Assembly: GCA_900543815.1 (NCBI GenBank)
Contig: UQST01000003.1
Span: 74,808 to 138,807 of the forward strand
DNA length: 64,000 nucleotides
Direction: 5' to 3'
From: an uncultured Prevotellaceae bacterium
GTDB taxonomy: Bacteria > Bacteroidota > Bacteroidia > Bacteroidales > Bacteroidaceae
In this document: positions 46,801 to 55,657 of the stretch, piece after piece
Position numbering within the stretch: the stretch's first letter is position 1
How the letters are laid out: each line of letters starts with the position of its first letter
Notes under the pieces: model-generated
Seen by the model: the letters and a program-made list of their open reading frames with translations, nothing else
Told to the model about the DNA's origin: nothing
Databases searched by the model: none
Translations under genes and position numbers: made by a program

Positions 46801-48179
46801 TGCTGCTCCGTTATGTAGCCGTACTGACCCAATGGAGATGCCTCGGAAGGTGCCTCGTCGCCTGTCAGATAGTCCTGCAAGGCATCGATGCCTTCGCCCT
46901 GCAAGTGGTCGTTCTCCTCCAGATACCTGCTTATCTCTGCGCATCGATTTATATAGCGTTCATACACTATTGCACTGGCCACAATGCGCTCGTCAAGCTC
47001 CATCATCTCGGTATAGATGTCGCAGAAAGCAGCCACTTCCTCGCACACAGGCAGCTTGGCAGCCTTGGCCAAAAAGTCATCCAAGAGTGCCTTCTCGGCC
47101 TTCAGGTCGCTGCAATAGCTCTCGGCCCTCTCCTTCAGTGCAGCTCCCAGCTCGGGTATCTCGCTGGCAGAGCTCAGGCTACCGTACGAATTATAAGAGA
47201 TACCGAAGACGATACCGCTCTTCTTGTCCATCACGGGATGAAGGTCAGTACCCAGAGTCTGACGCCACACGGGATTGGTCACCCGACCCTGGTTGAGCAT
47301 ATAGGCTAGCGCACCGAATTGCACCTGATCCTGAGTGATGATGGTACCCTGGTTGCCATGCACTCCGTAGCTGTTTCGGAACCATGTCACCTCACCACGA
47401 TACAGGTACTTTTCACCCTCCATGCCTTCTACCTCGCCACATGCCCACAGGTTGTCCAGCTTGGCACCGCCGCCTACCCAGGCACACATGGCAGCTGACT
47501 CTGAGCCGCCCGTCACCTTGCCTGTCACATAGCAGTCACTCATCAGGATGGCACAAGCACTGGGGTTGACGCCCACAATACCGGCTGCATTGATGCCGGT
47601 AGCAGTCACGGTACCCTCCTGACCGATACCCTCGATGTTGACAGAACCGCTACCCTCGACACTGGCGATGATTCCACAATAAACCTCACCAGAGATGGAA
47701 CACGAAGAGTCCATGATGAAGTTTCTCACATAAGAGCCTCCTGTCACAAATTTGAACAGTCCCACTCTGTCGGTACCCGTTATCTTCAGGTTCCTTATCA
47801 CATGTCCCTGGCCGTCGAAGGTACCTCTGAAGGCCATCTCCTGCTTTTCGCCGATGGGAGTCATCGTGATGCCTTCCATGTCGATGTCGGCTGTCAGTCG
47901 TGCGTTGGCATTAGGCGTGGTGGCTGTCACCGCCCTCGACCACCACAGCAGATCGTTTCCGCTGGCCAGATTATAGTATCCGTCCGTCTCAGGCTTCAGA
48001 TAGTCGGCCTGCGGTTCGCCGCATTGAGTACAGAAGCCATTGGAATAGGTGTGCTCACACGATGTACCTTCCTCCACTGGGAAAGCAATTTCAGCGGGAG
48101 ACACTGCCAACACCTGTTGGGGAGCCATTCCCAAACATAGCATTGCGGCAAGCGTTAAAGTAGTACTTTTGTTCTTCAT
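43812..48179 (-). CDS. Giant surface protein with GLUG-type repeats and T9SS-like tail
   Basis: The 1455-residue protein starts at 48179 (MKNKSTTLTLAAMLCLGMAP, a signal peptide). Three blocks have the beta-helix-like pattern of GLUG adhesins: about 95-290 (FRGTFDGQGHVIRNLKITG), about 920-1060 (FRGTLDGNYHTIEYNIN) and about 1180-1400 (IDLDGKGHVLRNFKTSG). A helical region lies around 320-480, a carbohydrate-binding-like domain around 490-690 (ADFSAKPDWTGWEGVEGY), and a helical FIVAR-like part around 700-830. The C-terminus VYTLTGVRVQKPEKGIYIVN matches the T9SS-type tail. It is likely a secreted or surface adhesin. It stands alone on the minus strand. Confidence 0.85.
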   Translation of the reverse strand: MKNKSTTLTLAAMLCLGMAPQQVLAVSPAEIAFPVEEGTSCEHTYSNGFCTQCGEPQADYLKPETDGYYNLASGNDLLWWSRAVTATTPNANARLTADIDMEGITMTPIGEKQEMAFRGTFDGQGHVIRNLKITGTDRVGLFKFVTGGSYVRNFIMDSSCSISGEVYCGIIASVEGSGSVNIEGIGQEGTVTATGINAAGIVGVNPSACAILMSDCYVTGKVTGGSESAAMCAWVGGGAKLDNLWACGEVEGMEGEKYLYRGEVTWFRNSYGVHGNQGTIITQDQVQFGALAYMLNQGRVTNPVWRQTLGTDLHPVMDKKSGIVFGISYNSYGSLSSASEIPELGAALKERAESYCSDLKAEKALLDDFLAKAAKLPVCEEVAAFCDIYTEMMELDERIVASAIVYERYINRCAEISRYLEENDHLQGEGIDALQDYLTGDEAPSEASPLGQYGYITEQHVASAEQLEAELERVEKMYNAALAGSYEVGQDITNLMVNADFSAKPDWTGWEGVEGYGLGAWTTKDNRVFTACESWQKPMDLHQTVSGLRPGYYLVSMNGAYRHNNDRYSVAYSAQLYAGGNNVYLPTSYETRISADEAVDDMNCNIDGSGVIDLPIYANGGTASEEAPIAYALHGVAGMAYAIASERAINHVVAYVGADGKLTFGVRLADNSAKGNWMGFGNFRLTFCGQETDTQAQEAVKMALDEQTSRANTILTLYKVDDLNPEAAPNYPLELKTALQTAVTEAAAATTVEDQMKCIARYSELFNLINEGKMAYLSLYNTAGLLEAAGTVLKESLSKEQYNDIMNASKTLYDAYADGIYSTAEANHPALLDIEAISQNIPEIDANGVIYINSLRHMLFLSGYVNNGFPNASARLEADITGVTEAMVLKDFRGTLDGNYHTIEYNINHPAANAGLIELLGGTVKNLYLKGTLTTDNKFAGSVAGNIANSAAYISNVVSYVTIKSNVDGDGTHGGFVGYTGSELTITNSMFAGSIEGEKTSCCGGFVGWLDATSSIYNCLMMGDMKVIADGGNTWARNPDRLNIADSYYLTPHAAVAGLPITAAQLESGEGCYLLNGSKNKNPGWYQTLGTDKIPYPDPSHKRLGATYDGKYTNDESKFAVDHTGTKEDPYVLATADDLLRMHGKMRLGEITYFVLNNDIDMSPIENWTPLNLYNDAINDRHWQAWIDLDGKGHVLRNFKTSGSDYNSFFGIFCGNLRNIGFEDVDVYCENTGSGVLGGYVGHSDYSDADRKLYTSTVENVWVTGKLRAMAAYSGGMFGNVAGPTIVRNCYVNIDFTSEASINGGIAGRVRGALTLENCYAAGTVKAGSWGGIIGGGQQAATPACTYKNIVVWNNTVGNFGKTADGDKVSGVLNYDGTNFAELQKAVVAWDPTVWSCTMEEGAYPVLLQNLVGVQPAVNDGLKPGQQSVYTLTGVRVQKPEKGIYIVNGRKVMVK

Positions 48180-48608
48180 ACTTTTTCGTTTTTGTAGCGT
48201 TAATAAATAAAGTAAATAGCGTTTAGGTGCAATAAAGATAGAATGTTTTTCACAAAGGAACACAGAAAAAGATGCAAGAAAGCACATTTCGCCCGCTTTT
48301 ACACCGTTTTTGCTTTCTCCACCTGTCAATTACGCAAAAAGAAAGAGCATATTGGCTCAAAAGGAACAAACTTATTGGTCCAGGCCTCATACTTTACTCA
48401 CCCGACAAACGAAAAAGGGGAGAAAGGATTCAATACACTCGTTCTGCCAGGGCGGATACAGTTGCCGTTCACATTCTTAATGGCTGAACAATGACCGCAC
48501 AGAACGTCTTACATGCCGACTTCTGTATGAAAAAGCATATACAGAGCCAAGACCGCTTGTACTGTTTACGCCAAACGGTCATCAACTCTATTACGCTTGC
48601 TGCCACTC
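48180..48608. other. Intergenic region upstream of the surface-protein gene
   Basis: These 430 bp lie upstream of the surface protein and downstream of the heme-type operon, both on the minus strand. A weak promoter-like pair for the surface gene is GTG, 20 bp, TATCTTTA on the minus strand (48233-48263). I see no gene, terminator or repeat that I can support. Confidence 0.45.
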
Positions 48609-49463
48609 TTATGCCTTCTTCTTTCTGGACGCCAGCAGAATATATCCGATTAGCACCATAAAGACTACGAGGATGCATATCATCTGTGTGGCATATTTCT
48701 CTGGCTCCACCCAGAACTCATGGAAGAAGTCGAGTCGTCCGAGCACTTCTACCGGCACCCAGAACACCACGACCGTTGCTATAGCCATGCGGATGTTGGC
48801 ACCCCACGATGAGAGTCGAAGCTGCTTCTTGAAGATGAATACGCTGCCAAGCAGACAGCCTGCAGCGATGATGCTGGTGACGGGATGGCGGTCGCCAAGG
48901 AAGTTCTTGTCGTAACAGAACATGAGAAGCAGATAGCTTGCCCATAGTATCATGTTCAGTTCCATGAATGTGACGATGCTGGTGTGGCGGGTCATTGGAC
49001 GGGCTGCTATCTCGCTCTTGCGCGAACCGAGAAGCACACGTTGCCACCAGTTGATGAAATTGCAGCCGTTCCTTGTAGAGAAGATGTAGAGCGTCATCAT
49101 CATCATCCACATGCCGAAGGAAGCTGGGAGGATGAGGTATTCGGGACGTGTGACCACCTCACCATTCTCCATTTCGGGCAGAGTTCCCCATCTGGTGGCA
49201 TAATACTGAAACAGAAACTCTACCCAGCCCGTCCAGAAGAGCAATCCTCCGATGAGTCCGAAAAAAGTCTGCTTGGTATCACCCTTCATGAATACTCCTG
49301 CTATCACTATTACAAGACCGACAAAACCCATAAAGAATGCTGAATAATGCAGGGCTGCAGGCGTCATTGTCTTCTCCATTATCATCATCAAGGCATGCCC
49401 CAAAGGCATAGTAAGGAGTACTACGAGAAACGATGCTATAGCTTTCCACCAATTTGATTTCAT
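48609..49463 (-). CDS. Multi-pass membrane protein of the HmuY-type operon
   Basis: The 284-residue protein has about seven hydrophobic helices (for example KAIASFLVVLLTMPLGHALM, FFMGFVGLVIVIAGVF, LIGGLLFWTGWVEFLFQYYA, CILVVFMVLIGYILLA). It also has conserved-looking Trp, His and Glu residues (HALMMIMEK, RHTSIVTFMELN). I do not recognise a family with a known reaction. It follows the TonB receptor by 12 bp, so it may act in transfer or handling of the imported ligand at the inner membrane. That role is inferred from position only. Confidence 0.7.
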   Translation of the reverse strand: MKSNWWKAIASFLVVLLTMPLGHALMMIMEKTMTPAALHYSAFFMGFVGLVIVIAGVFMKGDTKQTFFGLIGGLLFWTGWVEFLFQYYATRWGTLPEMENGEVVTRPEYLILPASFGMWMMMMTLYIFSTRNGCNFINWWQRVLLGSRKSEIAARPMTRHTSIVTFMELNMILWASYLLLMFCYDKNFLGDRHPVTSIIAAGCLLGSVFIFKKQLRLSSWGANIRMAIATVVVFWVPVEVLGRLDFFHEFWVEPEKYATQMICILVVFMVLIGYILLASRKKKA

Positions 49464-49475
49464 ATACTTTATTGC

Positions 49476-51458
49476 TTAAAATGTTCTGAATAACTTATCT
49501 ACATCTATCGACAGTCCCACCTGGAAAGTCACTCCGTCGGTAATAGGACTGTTGAGGTAATAATACTTGGGCTTATATCCAAAGAGGTTGTCCAATGCTG
49601 CCGTAACCTTGAAAGCATTGCCTATGCGCTGCACGAGCGAGAGTTTCCATACGGTGTAGGCGGGATATTTCACACTCACAGTACCCTTGCCCACATCATA
49701 GTAGTCCTTGTATTCCACATTCTCTACACCAGAAAGCACTCGTCCCTGCAAACCTATGTTCAGTCCGTATTGCCTGCCGAACTGGTGATCATATTCTACA
49801 CGGGCATTCAAAGCATGCTTGCGGGCAGGGATGTACTGGTTGTTGATGATGTTGCCATCCTTATCCTTGGCCAGTTGTTCATTGGTATAGGCATACGTCA
49901 TGTGGGCACCCAGACCATTGTTCCATTTTGCCTGAGCGCCAAATTCGCCTCCCCATACTCCGTAGTCATCGAGATTGGAGTAAGGCAGATATGGCAGTTT
50001 GTCGGATGCCGACTTGAAATAAGGCGCTGCGGTAGCAAGTTTGTTCTTTACCTTATTATAATATACAGATGCCGTGAAGTTGTAGTGACCCTTGGTATAT
50101 TCGGCCGACAGATTGCAGTTATGACTCACTTCCGACTTCAGGTTGGCATTGCCTTCTACTATCCATATACCCGACATATCGAAGTTGTAGTACTTCTCCT
50201 TTAGTGTCGGCGCGCGGAATCCCATGCCATAGCCGGCACGTACAGACAGATTGTACAATGGCTTGTAGCAAAGGTTCAGCTTAGGCGTAAGATGCGACTC
50301 CTTGCCATCTGAGAAATAATCATAGCGAAGTGCGCCCACTGCTTCCCATTTCCTATTGATGTGCCAGTCGTACTGTGAGAATATGTCCCAGCTATTCTGC
50401 TTGCGTGTTTCGTCTTCCAGATTGGTGTTGAAGAGGTAGTCATGCATAAGGTCAGAACCAATGGTCAGGACATTGTCTCCCACGAAAGTGTGGCTGTAGA
50501 GCAGACGCAATGAGTTCTGCACATTACTATAGTCACGTATATCGAGACGTGTAATGCGTTGATAATCTGACTTGTCGTACTGATCAAAGGCATAGCTTGC
50601 CTGCAGATTATCCTGCGCGGTAATGTCCCAGTTCATGCGAAGTCCACCGGTAAAGTCTCGATAGCGTTCGGGCTGGTCAACCGACTTCACTGTCTCATGG
50701 AAAAAGTATCCCACACGTCCCGTCAGCTGGAAGTTCTTGGACGGACTCCAGGCCAACTGGTCTTTCAAGTTTAACGTCTTATCGCCATATACCGTTGATA
50801 TGATTCGCGTTACCGGCTTCGACGCACTATGCACATTGTAGTTGTCACGGCTGTTGTAGTTGGCCGTGAGCATGTTGTCCCAATGCTTGTTGCTCAGCCC
50901 GAACGTTCCTCCGTACCTTTGCTCATTGTGTTTGGCATAGCGACCATTGACGTTCAGCGTCCAGGGCTGCCTGTTGCGCTTGGTGATAATATTGATGACG
51001 CCACCCGTGGCATTGCTGCCATATAATGCAGAGGCTGCTCCCTTGACAATCTCTATGCGCTCCACATTGTCCATGCTGAGTCGGGTGAAATCCACATCGT
51101 CCATCGTCTCCCCTGCCAACCGCTCTCCATCGACAAGAAAGAGAACTCCCTGTCCTCCGAATCCAGAGAAGTTGAGGTGGGTCTGCTGGTTCATGGCATA
51201 TGAGAACTCCACTCCCGGAAGTTCCTGCTGCAAGAGGTCCTGCACGTTGGTAGCATCCAGGCGAGCTATTTCCTTCGAGCTGATTACACGTGTCTGTATC
51301 GGAGTATCCTTCAGAAACTTAGGCGTGCGTGTACCCGTCACCACCAGCTCGCTCATATCAAACTGGCGACAGATGGAATCCAAGTCAACATCTTGTGCCG
51401 CTACGGTCTGACACGAGACGGATGCCAGCAACATGCAGATGTATATTTGTCTTGTCAT
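49476..51458 (-). CDS. TonB-dependent outer-membrane receptor, HmuR-like
   Basis: The 660-residue receptor has a signal peptide (MTRQIYICMLLASVSCQTVA). The plug domain runs from VVTGTRTPKFLKDTPIQTRV to IVKGAASALYGSNATGGVIN, and a 22-strand barrel follows. The region FRAPTLKEKYYNFDMSGIW followed by EGNANLKSEVS resembles the FRAP and NPNL boxes of heme receptors. The histidine often found between the boxes is absent; a His follows just after. The N-terminal carboxypeptidase-like domain of SusC proteins is missing. It begins directly after the HmuY-like gene, with no gap. The probable ligand is heme or another porphyrin/corrinoid. Confidence 0.88.
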   Translation of the reverse strand: MTRQIYICMLLASVSCQTVAAQDVDLDSICRQFDMSELVVTGTRTPKFLKDTPIQTRVISSKEIARLDATNVQDLLQQELPGVEFSYAMNQQTHLNFSGFGGQGVLFLVDGERLAGETMDDVDFTRLSMDNVERIEIVKGAASALYGSNATGGVINIITKRNRQPWTLNVNGRYAKHNEQRYGGTFGLSNKHWDNMLTANYNSRDNYNVHSASKPVTRIISTVYGDKTLNLKDQLAWSPSKNFQLTGRVGYFFHETVKSVDQPERYRDFTGGLRMNWDITAQDNLQASYAFDQYDKSDYQRITRLDIRDYSNVQNSLRLLYSHTFVGDNVLTIGSDLMHDYLFNTNLEDETRKQNSWDIFSQYDWHINRKWEAVGALRYDYFSDGKESHLTPKLNLCYKPLYNLSVRAGYGMGFRAPTLKEKYYNFDMSGIWIVEGNANLKSEVSHNCNLSAEYTKGHYNFTASVYYNKVKNKLATAAPYFKSASDKLPYLPYSNLDDYGVWGGEFGAQAKWNNGLGAHMTYAYTNEQLAKDKDGNIINNQYIPARKHALNARVEYDHQFGRQYGLNIGLQGRVLSGVENVEYKDYYDVGKGTVSVKYPAYTVWKLSLVQRIGNAFKVTAALDNLFGYKPKYYYLNSPITDGVTFQVGLSIDVDKLFRTF

Positions 51459-52268
51459 TTAATAAGGATACTTGTAATTGATAGTGAGATGACACTTGGT
51501 GCCGTTGGGCGACAGATAGTTCTCAAGCTGCAATGCCGCATAACTGTCGTCGTTCAGACGAAGAATGAAAACATGGTTGTTCATGCTGAATGCAGGCGGC
51601 ATGGGTGGGATATCCATGCTGAGCCACGACGACAGCAGCTTGTTTATCCCGATACCTTGGGACGGTACATTGCCCAGAAGCATCTGGTCCTGACTGTCCC
51701 ACACTTCGTTTTCCGTCCATTCATCCTCCGTGAATTTCATATTGCGGAAAGCTTCGCTGCTCTCAGGCAACTCGTCCATAGAAGTATAATCGGTTTCCAG
51801 CACAGCTCCACCGTTGGTCCTTACGTTGTTGCGATGCACAGCGAAGGTCCACCCCTCGGGAGCGGCTTGTGTGGCTGTGGGCTGATAATAGACGAAGCGG
51901 TTGTTCGTTATGCCTGCTCCAAACACGTCGAACCAGTACATGTATTGCCCGGGCTTCCTGTCATCGGGAGGTGTGGTCACCTTGTCGCCGGTAGGTTCCA
52001 TTGGGATAGGGTAAGCCGTGAACTCCGTCTGCGCCTTGAGCAAAGCTTCCTCGTCGCCATCTACGGTGAGCTGATGCAGCCGGTGCAGGTCAACATAATA
52101 CCAATCGCTCCAGCTGGTAGCGTCAACCACAATCTGTCCCTTGGCCGGCACTATCTCCTTCGGGTGGTCGTATATGCCGTCTAAGATGCCTGTACAAGCA
52201 GTAAGCTTCAACATGCACATTATGACAAAAGCCTTTTCCAGAAGGTTCCTGCTAGTCCAATTCTTCAT
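51459..52268 (-). CDS. HmuY family ligand-binding lipoprotein
   Basis: The 269-residue protein has an N-terminal hydrophobic segment with a cysteine (MLKLTACTGILDG), suggesting a lipoprotein. The HmuY pattern follows: IVVDATSWSDWYYVDLHRL near the start and HVFILRLNDDSYAALQLENY plus HLTINYKYPY at the end. HmuY of Porphyromonas is a heme-binding hemophore next to the receptor HmuR, and here too the receptor follows directly. The heme ligands (two His in P. gingivalis, Met in some relatives) cannot be assigned by eye. A related role in other tetrapyrrole uptake is possible. Confidence 0.85.
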   Translation of the reverse strand: MKNWTSRNLLEKAFVIMCMLKLTACTGILDGIYDHPKEIVPAKGQIVVDATSWSDWYYVDLHRLHQLTVDGDEEALLKAQTEFTAYPIPMEPTGDKVTTPPDDRKPGQYMYWFDVFGAGITNNRFVYYQPTATQAAPEGWTFAVHRNNVRTNGGAVLETDYTSMDELPESSEAFRNMKFTEDEWTENEVWDSQDQMLLGNVPSQGIGINKLLSSWLSMDIPPMPPAFSMNNHVFILRLNDDSYAALQLENYLSPNGTKCHLTINYKYPY

Positions 52269-52303
52269 TTATGAGCAATCATGTCAGCAACTTGGGTTGC
52301 ATG

Positions 52304-53311
52304 TTATTTCTTCTGGATTTTCTTCCCGTTTATGATAACTATGCCCTTGTAGCTTTCGTCCACCACTTGTCCCTGCAGGTTGTACATCTTGCCGTCATTC
52401 TTTCGGTTGCTATTCACTGAAGCAATGCCTGTGGTGTGAGTGTTGAACTTGCTGACGATAGCGAAAGGCATAGCTCCCATCTGGAAAGTGTTCACGATAT
52501 CGGCTACCTGGCTACCGCTATATTTCACAAGGATATTATTGTCTTTCGTATCATTGAACGAATAGTTTCCATCCATGGTCTTTTTGCCGCCATTCTCTGC
52601 CATGAAGTGGAATGACAAGCCATCGTTCCGATAGTCACGATAGAATCCGCCCTTCTCCTCATCATATAGCAGGCCCTTCACGGTATATGTACCCAGAGTG
52701 AGATTGCCCATCACTGTGTTGGCCAGGGTATAAGTAGGAATCTCCACATCCACTTTCTGGACATTACCGTCCATATATTTGCGCACATTGTAGCTGACAC
52801 TCTCATTGGCATAATTGAATGCTCCGCCCACATTGACTGTGATGGCGCTTGTCACAGCCTTCACATAGTAAGCCTTTATGTTGTAAGTCACACTGAAGGG
52901 CATAGCGCCATATTGGAATACCACCTTCAACGAGAATGAATTATCGGACATATTGTAGGTGCCCGATACAGAAGTGCCGGTAATCGTCTTCTCGTTGCCA
53001 TCGACAGTTACCTTGGAGGTGAAGGGCTGGTCGGCAAAAGTGATGACATGGTTTTGGCCCATAGTGAAAGCCACATTGCCTATAGTGAAGGAGGGAATGG
53101 TGGCCATACCCTTCATGGCAGGGAGTGTGATGCTGCCGGCTGTCATGCTTGCCATTTCAAATTTCACGGTATCACTAACGTTCTCTATATTCGTGGTCAT
53201 CACATTCACTGATGAAACGCCTGCAAAATGCAATGCTCCGTGCATTTGGGCCATAAGGTTACCTGCCAAGAAGGTGGCGAAAGCGAGAGTAAGGATTTTC
53301 TTCATATTCAT
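52304..53311 (-). CDS. Calycin-like domain exported protein, first gene of the heme-type operon
   Basis: The 335-residue protein starts MNMKKILTLAFATFLAGNLM, a signal peptide; a start at 53305 is equally possible. Two beta-barrel domains of about 140 residues resemble each other (TIGNVAFTMGQNHVITFADQ versus VGGAFNYANESVSYNV), as in the calycin-like proteins of Bacteroides and Prevotella. The C-terminus GKMYNLQGQVVDESYKGIVI followed by INGKKIQKK is a T9SS-like tail. It stands first in the operon with the HmuY-like and TonB genes and may bind the same ligand outside the cell. Confidence 0.78.
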   Translation of the reverse strand: MNMKKILTLAFATFLAGNLMAQMHGALHFAGVSSVNVMTTNIENVSDTVKFEMASMTAGSITLPAMKGMATIPSFTIGNVAFTMGQNHVITFADQPFTSKVTVDGNEKTITGTSVSGTYNMSDNSFSLKVVFQYGAMPFSVTYNIKAYYVKAVTSAITVNVGGAFNYANESVSYNVRKYMDGNVQKVDVEIPTYTLANTVMGNLTLGTYTVKGLLYDEEKGGFYRDYRNDGLSFHFMAENGGKKTMDGNYSFNDTKDNNILVKYSGSQVADIVNTFQMGAMPFAIVSKFNTHTTGIASVNSNRKNDGKMYNLQGQVVDESYKGIVIINGKKIQKK

Positions 53312-53384
53312 ATAAAAGTAATAATGAGTAAGATTTCTTCTGTATTTGAGCGGCTTATTGTAAGCCACTTTCCTTTTGAGGCTG

Positions 53385-53415
53385 CAAAGGTAGTAAACTT
53401 ACTCAGGCAGCGCAA
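53385..53415 (-). promoter_or_regulatory. Promoter of the calycin/HmuY/TonB operon
   Basis: On the minus strand TTG (53413-53415), 20 bp and TACCTTTG (53385-53392) give a full Bacteroidetes promoter about 75 bp upstream of the first ATG. I see no clear Fur-box-like palindrome overlapping it. Confidence 0.7.
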
Positions 53416-54567
53416 TACTCAAAATTCCGTAAAACACACATACCTACCTTTAGGTATCTGTCGGGCTTCCCATACACTTCCGCTCATCATTCAAGATTAC
53501 AGCATCGGCAAGGACCGCTGCTGCAGAAACACTTATAATATGCTGATTTACTGGTACTCCAATATCACAAGGATATCCAAGGGAACGTTACCGCAGCCAC
53601 AAGGGAGCTAATCGGCAAACAAGACTAAAGGATGCAGAAACTGGGTATTATAGGGGTGTTACATGATACCCAAACAATTGTACCATGAATCAGCTCAAAC
53701 AAACTGCAGTACAGGTGAACTCCTCTATAGAGGGGGCACAAGCGTCAACAGGAGCAGCACGATTGTCATGCAAGTGACAACTGATTCTGTATGGCTTTCA
53801 AGACATTGACTACGCTTTCTGTTCATGAAGGGAACGAGCGCATGGCGAAGAACCAGAAAAGGCGATGCGGGACAGGCAAAGAAACGAAGCAAGGATACTT
53901 AGCAAAGTGTAGTCGGTTACTTTTTGAAGCATTTTGGGCTACCCACAAATAAATCCTTGCTGGCGTTTGTGAGCCGGCAAGGACACTTGCCTATTCAAGT
54001 TTCGGGGAGTCCTTGACTCACCGTTTTACATCTATATAATTCGCATATATGAGCTCACTCATCAGATTCGTCAGCCACAGCTTCAAGCACTTCTTCATCC
54101 GTGATGCAGAAGACTCTTGTGATGGCAGCAACCAGTCCTGGGATGGCTCACACCATATCCTTTCGCTGATGGTAATATCGAGGCGGTACAAGGGAAGCCG
54201 ATTGACGAACAAGGAGATGAAGGCTTCTTCGGCACTTCCAGTAGGTCTTCAAATCAGGTGAGAAGTTATCCTTCACCGTCCAACCCAAGGCTGGACGGTC
54301 AGAGAATATATACTGCGATGCAAAAGTATCCAAGCTTCATCCACCGTCCAGCCTTGGGTTGGACGGTGGCGAAGAGAGTCTTCTCCATCCAGAAAACAAA
54401 CAAAAAGTGCACCAGGAGCCTTCTCTCCTAATGCACTAATTGGTATTTGTTGGACAAAAATGTTGATATCGTCTGCCGAAGCAGTCAAGAAGCCTGGCAA
54501 AGTATGCCAACATACATTTTAGGGGCAGGAAATCTGCCTTGCGTTATCAGGCAACAGGAGCGGCTGT
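53416..54567. other. Gene-poor region between heme-type operon and nuclease gene
   Basis: These 1150 bp have no open frame longer than about 130 codons and no recognisable domain. They contain the perfect 25-bp inverted repeat at 54275-54367. The sequence is less G+C-rich than the repeat-filled regions before 33 kb, and the 22-bp period is not apparent. It may be decayed genes or a remnant of a mobile element, but I cannot show either. Confidence 0.5.
54275..54367. repeat. Perfect 25-bp inverted repeat with 43-bp spacer
   Basis: The arm 54275-54299 begins ACCGTCCAACCCAAGG and is an exact reverse complement of 54343-54367. Each arm is itself a small palindrome (ACCGTCCA ... TGGACGGT), so either arm could fold alone. 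The spacer has no gene. It may be a recombination or binding site, a cruciform, or the ends of a small inserted element. Confidence 0.8.
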
Positions 54568-55533
54568 TTATCTCAGCCCCCAGGCTCCCAGCACCAGATT
54601 TCTCTCCACCTGAAGCTCTATGTCATCGGGGAGGTTACAGAAGAAGTCGATGCCAGTACGCTTCTCCAACTCGTCGATGCTGATGGCATACTTGGCAAAG
54701 TCGGTGTCGTTGTTGGCCTTATGCTCCATCCAGAAGGCGATGGCCTTGTAACCTCCCTGTGTCTTCTCGCCATTCTTGCAGAGGATGGCCATATAGAAGT
54801 AACGGGGTACCGGCACGTTGTTCTTGGCCAGCGAATACTGGCCTTTGCCTATCGTACCACCCTTCACCACGTAGAGGGTATCGCGGAAGGAGTTCTTGTC
54901 ATACTCGTTGCGCAGACGGTTCTCCAGGTTGTACCAGATGCCGCCCTGGTTGAACCCGGCCAACTGAGGGTGCATGTTGGACAGATAGAATGTCTGCCCA
55001 TTGGCTTTCTTGGAGTTCAGGCGATCGGCCGAACCCAGCATGTGCCCACGGTCATAGCCATTGCGTGTGTGATCCTCAAGGGTTGTCTGATACTGCTTGG
55101 GCAGCAATGGGTCGGGCTGGAAGGGACCACTGTAGCCCGTGTAGCCATTGAAGCTCTCACCATTACGCCAGTTGTTACGGTTCCAGTTCTCCTCTTTGGA
55201 ACTCAGTCCGGCATACCACTGGTAGGCAGTCCAGCGGTTTGCCTTCAGCGTGCAGTCATACTCCATGCTGTAGTTCACCACGCCATTGCTGAGGGTGTGA
55301 ACCACAAAGAGGTTCTGCGTACCACCCTGCAGACGGGGCATCTCGAGCCTGTTGGCCACCTTCTGCACATCAGTGGCAGTTGACTCAGTGCGGTAGAGTA
55401 CTTTCTTCTGGGTGACAAGTCCAGCGTTGCTGTTGGCATTGGGAGTGCCGCCAGTGGATGGTGCCAACGGATTATCGTCATTGCATGCGGCAAGCAATAC
55501 GGCTGCCAGCACAAACAGATATTTCTTCATCAT
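54568..55533 (-). CDS. DNA/RNA non-specific endonuclease, lipoprotein
   Basis: The 321-residue protein has a lipoprotein signal (MMKKYLFVLAAVLLAACNDD). The NUC1-type nuclease domain has the motif NGYDRGHMLGSADRLNSKKA, where DRGH holds the catalytic His, and the metal-binding YNLENRLRNEYDKN. It probably degrades nucleic acids at the cell surface or in the periplasm. It is downstream of rpmE2 on the same strand, in a cluster with a TonB receptor and another predicted nuclease/phosphatase. Confidence 0.94.
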   Translation of the reverse strand: MMKKYLFVLAAVLLAACNDDNPLAPSTGGTPNANSNAGLVTQKKVLYRTESTATDVQKVANRLEMPRLQGGTQNLFVVHTLSNGVVNYSMEYDCTLKANRWTAYQWYAGLSSKEENWNRNNWRNGESFNGYTGYSGPFQPDPLLPKQYQTTLEDHTRNGYDRGHMLGSADRLNSKKANGQTFYLSNMHPQLAGFNQGGIWYNLENRLRNEYDKNSFRDTLYVVKGGTIGKGQYSLAKNNVPVPRYFYMAILCKNGEKTQGGYKAIAFWMEHKANNDTDFAKYAISIDELEKRTGIDFFCNLPDDIELQVERNLVLGAWGLR

Positions 55534-55570
55534 ATAGTCTTAGTTCATCCGGAGCCTTCTGGAGTGAAAA

Positions 55571-55612
55571 ACGGCAAAAGGTGCAGATACACACGCATGT
55601 ATCCACACCTTT
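55571..55612 (-). terminator. Terminator of rpmE2
   Basis: On the minus strand AAAGGTG, a 2-nt mismatch, GATACA, a short loop, TGTATC and CACCTTTT form a stem. It ends in TTTTGCCGTTTTT and lies about 50 bp past the rpmE2 stop. Confidence 0.65.
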
Positions 55613-55657
55613 GTCTGTATGCCTTCCCACACGGGCCTGTGGCTCGGGTAAGGGGAA

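Noticed and set aside
53416..54567. Transposase or phage remnant in the gene-poor region
   Set aside because: The short open frames there show no transposase or integrase motif, and no target-site duplication was found around the inverted repeat.
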